In this document: piece after piece, positions 4,598 through 5,751 of the stretch
Numbering within the stretch: position 1 is the first letter of the stretch
Layout: the number at the start of each line of letters is the position of its first letter
Assembly: GCA_015767395.1 (NCBI GenBank)
Contig: JADWMI010000070.1
Coordinates: 1 to 5,751, forward strand
Source of the DNA: Bacteroidota bacterium
GTDB taxonomy: Bacteria; Bacteroidota; Bacteroidia; Flavobacteriales; Flavobacteriaceae
Direction of reading: 5' to 3'
DNA: 5,751 nucleotides
Notes under the pieces: model-generated
Database searches by the model: none
Told to the model about the DNA's origin: nothing
The model's input: only the letters and a program-made list of their open reading frames with translations
Program-made: the position numbers and the translations under genes

Positions 4598-5528
4598 GTT
4601 GTAAAGGACTTATTATTTTAACGTCGTTAAAAGCAATAACACCTCTTATAACGCTATCAATTACATCCTTGAAAGTTTCTATTAAGTGTATTTTTAATTG
4701 AGATTTATGGTAAATTATACTAACCTCTCTGGCAGGAACAGGTTTTTTAAATTCGCGTAAATAAATCTGATCTTTTTCATTTAAATCTAATGTTTGTAGA
4801 TAAGGTAATAAGGTCATACCCAATCCTTCTTTCGATAACTTAATTAGCGTATCAAAACTGCCACTGTGCAACTGAAAGTGTTGGTTGTTTCGGCCAAAAG
4901 TTCTACATAAATTTAAAATACTTTCTTTAAAGCAATGTCCGTCTTCAAGTAATAAAATGTCTTCAATGTTTAAGTCTTCTTCTTCAAGAGCACTATTGTT
5001 AAACAATCTATGCTCAGAAGGTACAAATCCAACAAAAGGCTCATAATACAATACGCGTTCTTTTATGTTTTCATTTTCTAAAGGCGTAGCGGCAATGGCA
5101 ACATCTATATGACCGTCGGTTAATTTTTTTACAATTTCTTCAGTAGTTAACTCCTCTATTTTTAAATTTATTTTTGGGTATTTTTTAATAAACGTTTTTA
5201 AAAATAAAGGTAATAAAGTAGGCATTATTGTGGGGATAATCCCCAATTTAAAGTCACCTCCAATATAACCTTTTTGCTGTTCTACTATATCGGTTATACG
5301 GTTGCTTTCGTCAACAATAATCTTAGCTTGTTCTATTATTTTGATGCCAATTTCAGTAAGTTGAATTGGTTTTTTGTTTCGGTTAAAAATTTTTGTTCCT
5401 AATTCGTCTTCTAATTTTTGAATTTGCATGCTTAAAGTAGGCTGCGTTACAAAGCAATGTTCAGAGGCTATTGTGAAATTTTTGTATTCAGCGACTGCTA
5501 AAACATATTTTAATTGGGTTATGGTCAT
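4581..5528 (-). CDS. oxyR: Hydrogen peroxide-sensing LysR-type regulator OxyR
   Basis: Cytoplasmic transcription factor that senses peroxide through a disulfide and activates antioxidant genes. From ATG 5528 it has 315 residues. The winged helix-turn-helix occupies about 1-60 (MTITQLKYVLAVAEYKNFT, then TQPTLSMQIQKLEDELG at 28-44), and the two-lobed effector domain runs from about 90. Cys199 and Cys208 in GHCFKESILNLC fall at the same numbers as the redox pair of E. coli OxyR, as do Thr100, Thr129 and His198, which strongly supports both identity and start. E. coli Arg201 is Lys here. GLGMTLLPYL at the end of the effector domain is also typical. An in-frame ATG at 5567 would add 13 residues but overlaps the likely promoter. 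It converges on the 65-aa gene through a shared terminator. Confidence 0.95.
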   Translation of the reverse strand: MTITQLKYVLAVAEYKNFTIASEHCFVTQPTLSMQIQKLEDELGTKIFNRNKKPIQLTEIGIKIIEQAKIIVDESNRITDIVEQQKGYIGGDFKLGIIPTIMPTLLPLFLKTFIKKYPKINLKIEELTTEEIVKKLTDGHIDVAIAATPLENENIKERVLYYEPFVGFVPSEHRLFNNSALEEEDLNIEDILLLEDGHCFKESILNLCRTFGRNNQHFQLHSGSFDTLIKLSKEGLGMTLLPYLQTLDLNEKDQIYLREFKKPVPAREVSIIYHKSQLKIHLIETFKDVIDSVIRGVIAFNDVKIISPLQQKKGA

Positions 5529-5546
5529 AACTATAAATTTTACCGA

Positions 5547-5554
5547 TAAAGATA
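5547..5554 (-). promoter_or_regulatory. Possible oxyR -7 promoter element
   Basis: The minus strand reads TATCTTTA, one mismatch from TAnnTTTG, ending 18 nt before the ATG at 5528. No TTG lies at the -33 distance. A 7-bp inverted repeat (TCATCAA 5561-5567, TTGATGA 5596-5602) lies upstream; it may be an autoregulatory site or chance. Confidence 0.35.
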
Positions 5555-5656
5555 TTAAAATCATCAATAATAATTATGCTAAATCATTAATTTTTTTGAT
5601 GAATTTAAAAGAAGGCTAAATAAGAATAAAGTCGAATGTAATCAAACAAATTATTT

Positions 5657-5684
5657 AAAAAAAAGGAGCAATAGGTTTAACTCC
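5657..5684 (-). terminator. Terminator of the partial right-edge gene
   Basis: On the minus strand GGAG (5684-5681) pairs with CTCC (5668-5665), followed by eight T (5664-5657). The stem is short and the loop of 12 nt holds the stop codon of the upstream gene. The T run and the position support a terminator; the weak stem limits confidence. Confidence 0.4.
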
Positions 5685-5751
5685 AAAAAGCACGTTTTTT
5701 GTTTAATTCATCCTCTTGAGTTTTATATTCTGCAGGTGAAATAACTTTTAA
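5677..5751 (-). CDS. C-terminal 24 codons of an unrecognised gene
   Basis: The open frame enters from the right edge and ends with TAA at 5679-5677. The visible tail reads VISPAEYKTQEDELNKKR and then AFWS: charged, probably helical, with no membrane segment. It is too short to assign a family. The frame is supported by its composition and by the T-tract terminator directly after the stop. It lies upstream of oxyR on the same strand, about 150 bp away, with a terminator between, so it is probably a separate transcript. Confidence 0.6.
   Translation of the reverse strand, partial: LKVISPAEYKTQEDELNKKRAFWS

Noticed and set aside
5529..5567. 13-residue N-terminal extension of oxyR from ATG 5567
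   Set aside because: The start at 5528 places Thr100, Thr129, His198, Cys199 and Cys208 at the E. coli OxyR numbers, and the extension overlaps a likely -7 box.
5428..5619. 63-codon plus-strand ORF at the 5' end of oxyR
   Set aside because: Antisense to the oxyR DNA-binding domain and its promoter; no family resemblance.
1..5751. Mobile elements, CRISPR arrays, tRNA or rRNA genes, defence systems
   Set aside because: No transposase or integrase motifs, terminal inverted repeats, regularly spaced perfect repeats or structured RNA sequences were seen; the genes are ordinary chromosomal ones.

Overview
The window looks like chromosomal DNA from a low-GC member of the Bacteroidota, most likely Flavobacteriaceae. 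Coding density is high and intergenic DNA is very AT-rich. Starts lack clear Shine-Dalgarno sequences. Several genes are preceded by the Bacteroidota -7 promoter element TAnnTTTG, for example TATATTTG before idi and TACCTTTG before the gene at 4003. Protein relatives also fit: plant/cyanobacterial-type PrxQ, type I IPP isomerase, and two small proteins of a kind I recall from flavobacterial genomes. This is housekeeping and stress-response DNA. I see no mobile element, CRISPR array, tRNA or rRNA.

Layout. At the left edge is the N-terminus of peptide chain release factor 3 (prfC, minus strand). A 336-bp divergent spacer follows, holding candidate promoters, a leader hairpin and a degenerate 7-bp tandem repeat. 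Next is a tight plus-strand operon: idi (isopentenyl-diphosphate isomerase), a 98-residue two-helix membrane protein, and a PTPS/QueD-family pterin synthase. It runs head-on, with no spacer, into a minus-strand gene for an exported or membrane coiled-coil protein. An exported PrxQ/Bcp-type peroxiredoxin (plus) then converges on a hotdog-fold thioesterase-like gene (minus) across an AT-rich inverted repeat.

The stretch 3446-4002 looks empty at first, but its minus strand carries a 47-codon ORF. The ORF has a perfect -7 box just upstream and a strong intrinsic terminator 22 bp after its stop. It is the best candidate for something undescribed here. A palindrome and a cluster of GTTAA half-sites lie between it and the divergent gene at 4003. 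Two small conserved-looking proteins follow (88 and 65 aa, plus), then oxyR (minus), which shares a bidirectional terminator with the 65-aa gene. The right edge holds the last 24 codons of an unrecognised minus-strand gene.

Together the genes cover translation termination (prfC), isoprenoid and pterin biosynthesis (the idi operon), and peroxide defence (exported PrxQ and the sensor OxyR). The two peroxide genes are separated by other transcription units, so any link between them would be regulatory. I did not find a large novel system. The most promising leads are the small transcription unit at 3600-3814 and the paired small proteins beside oxyR.
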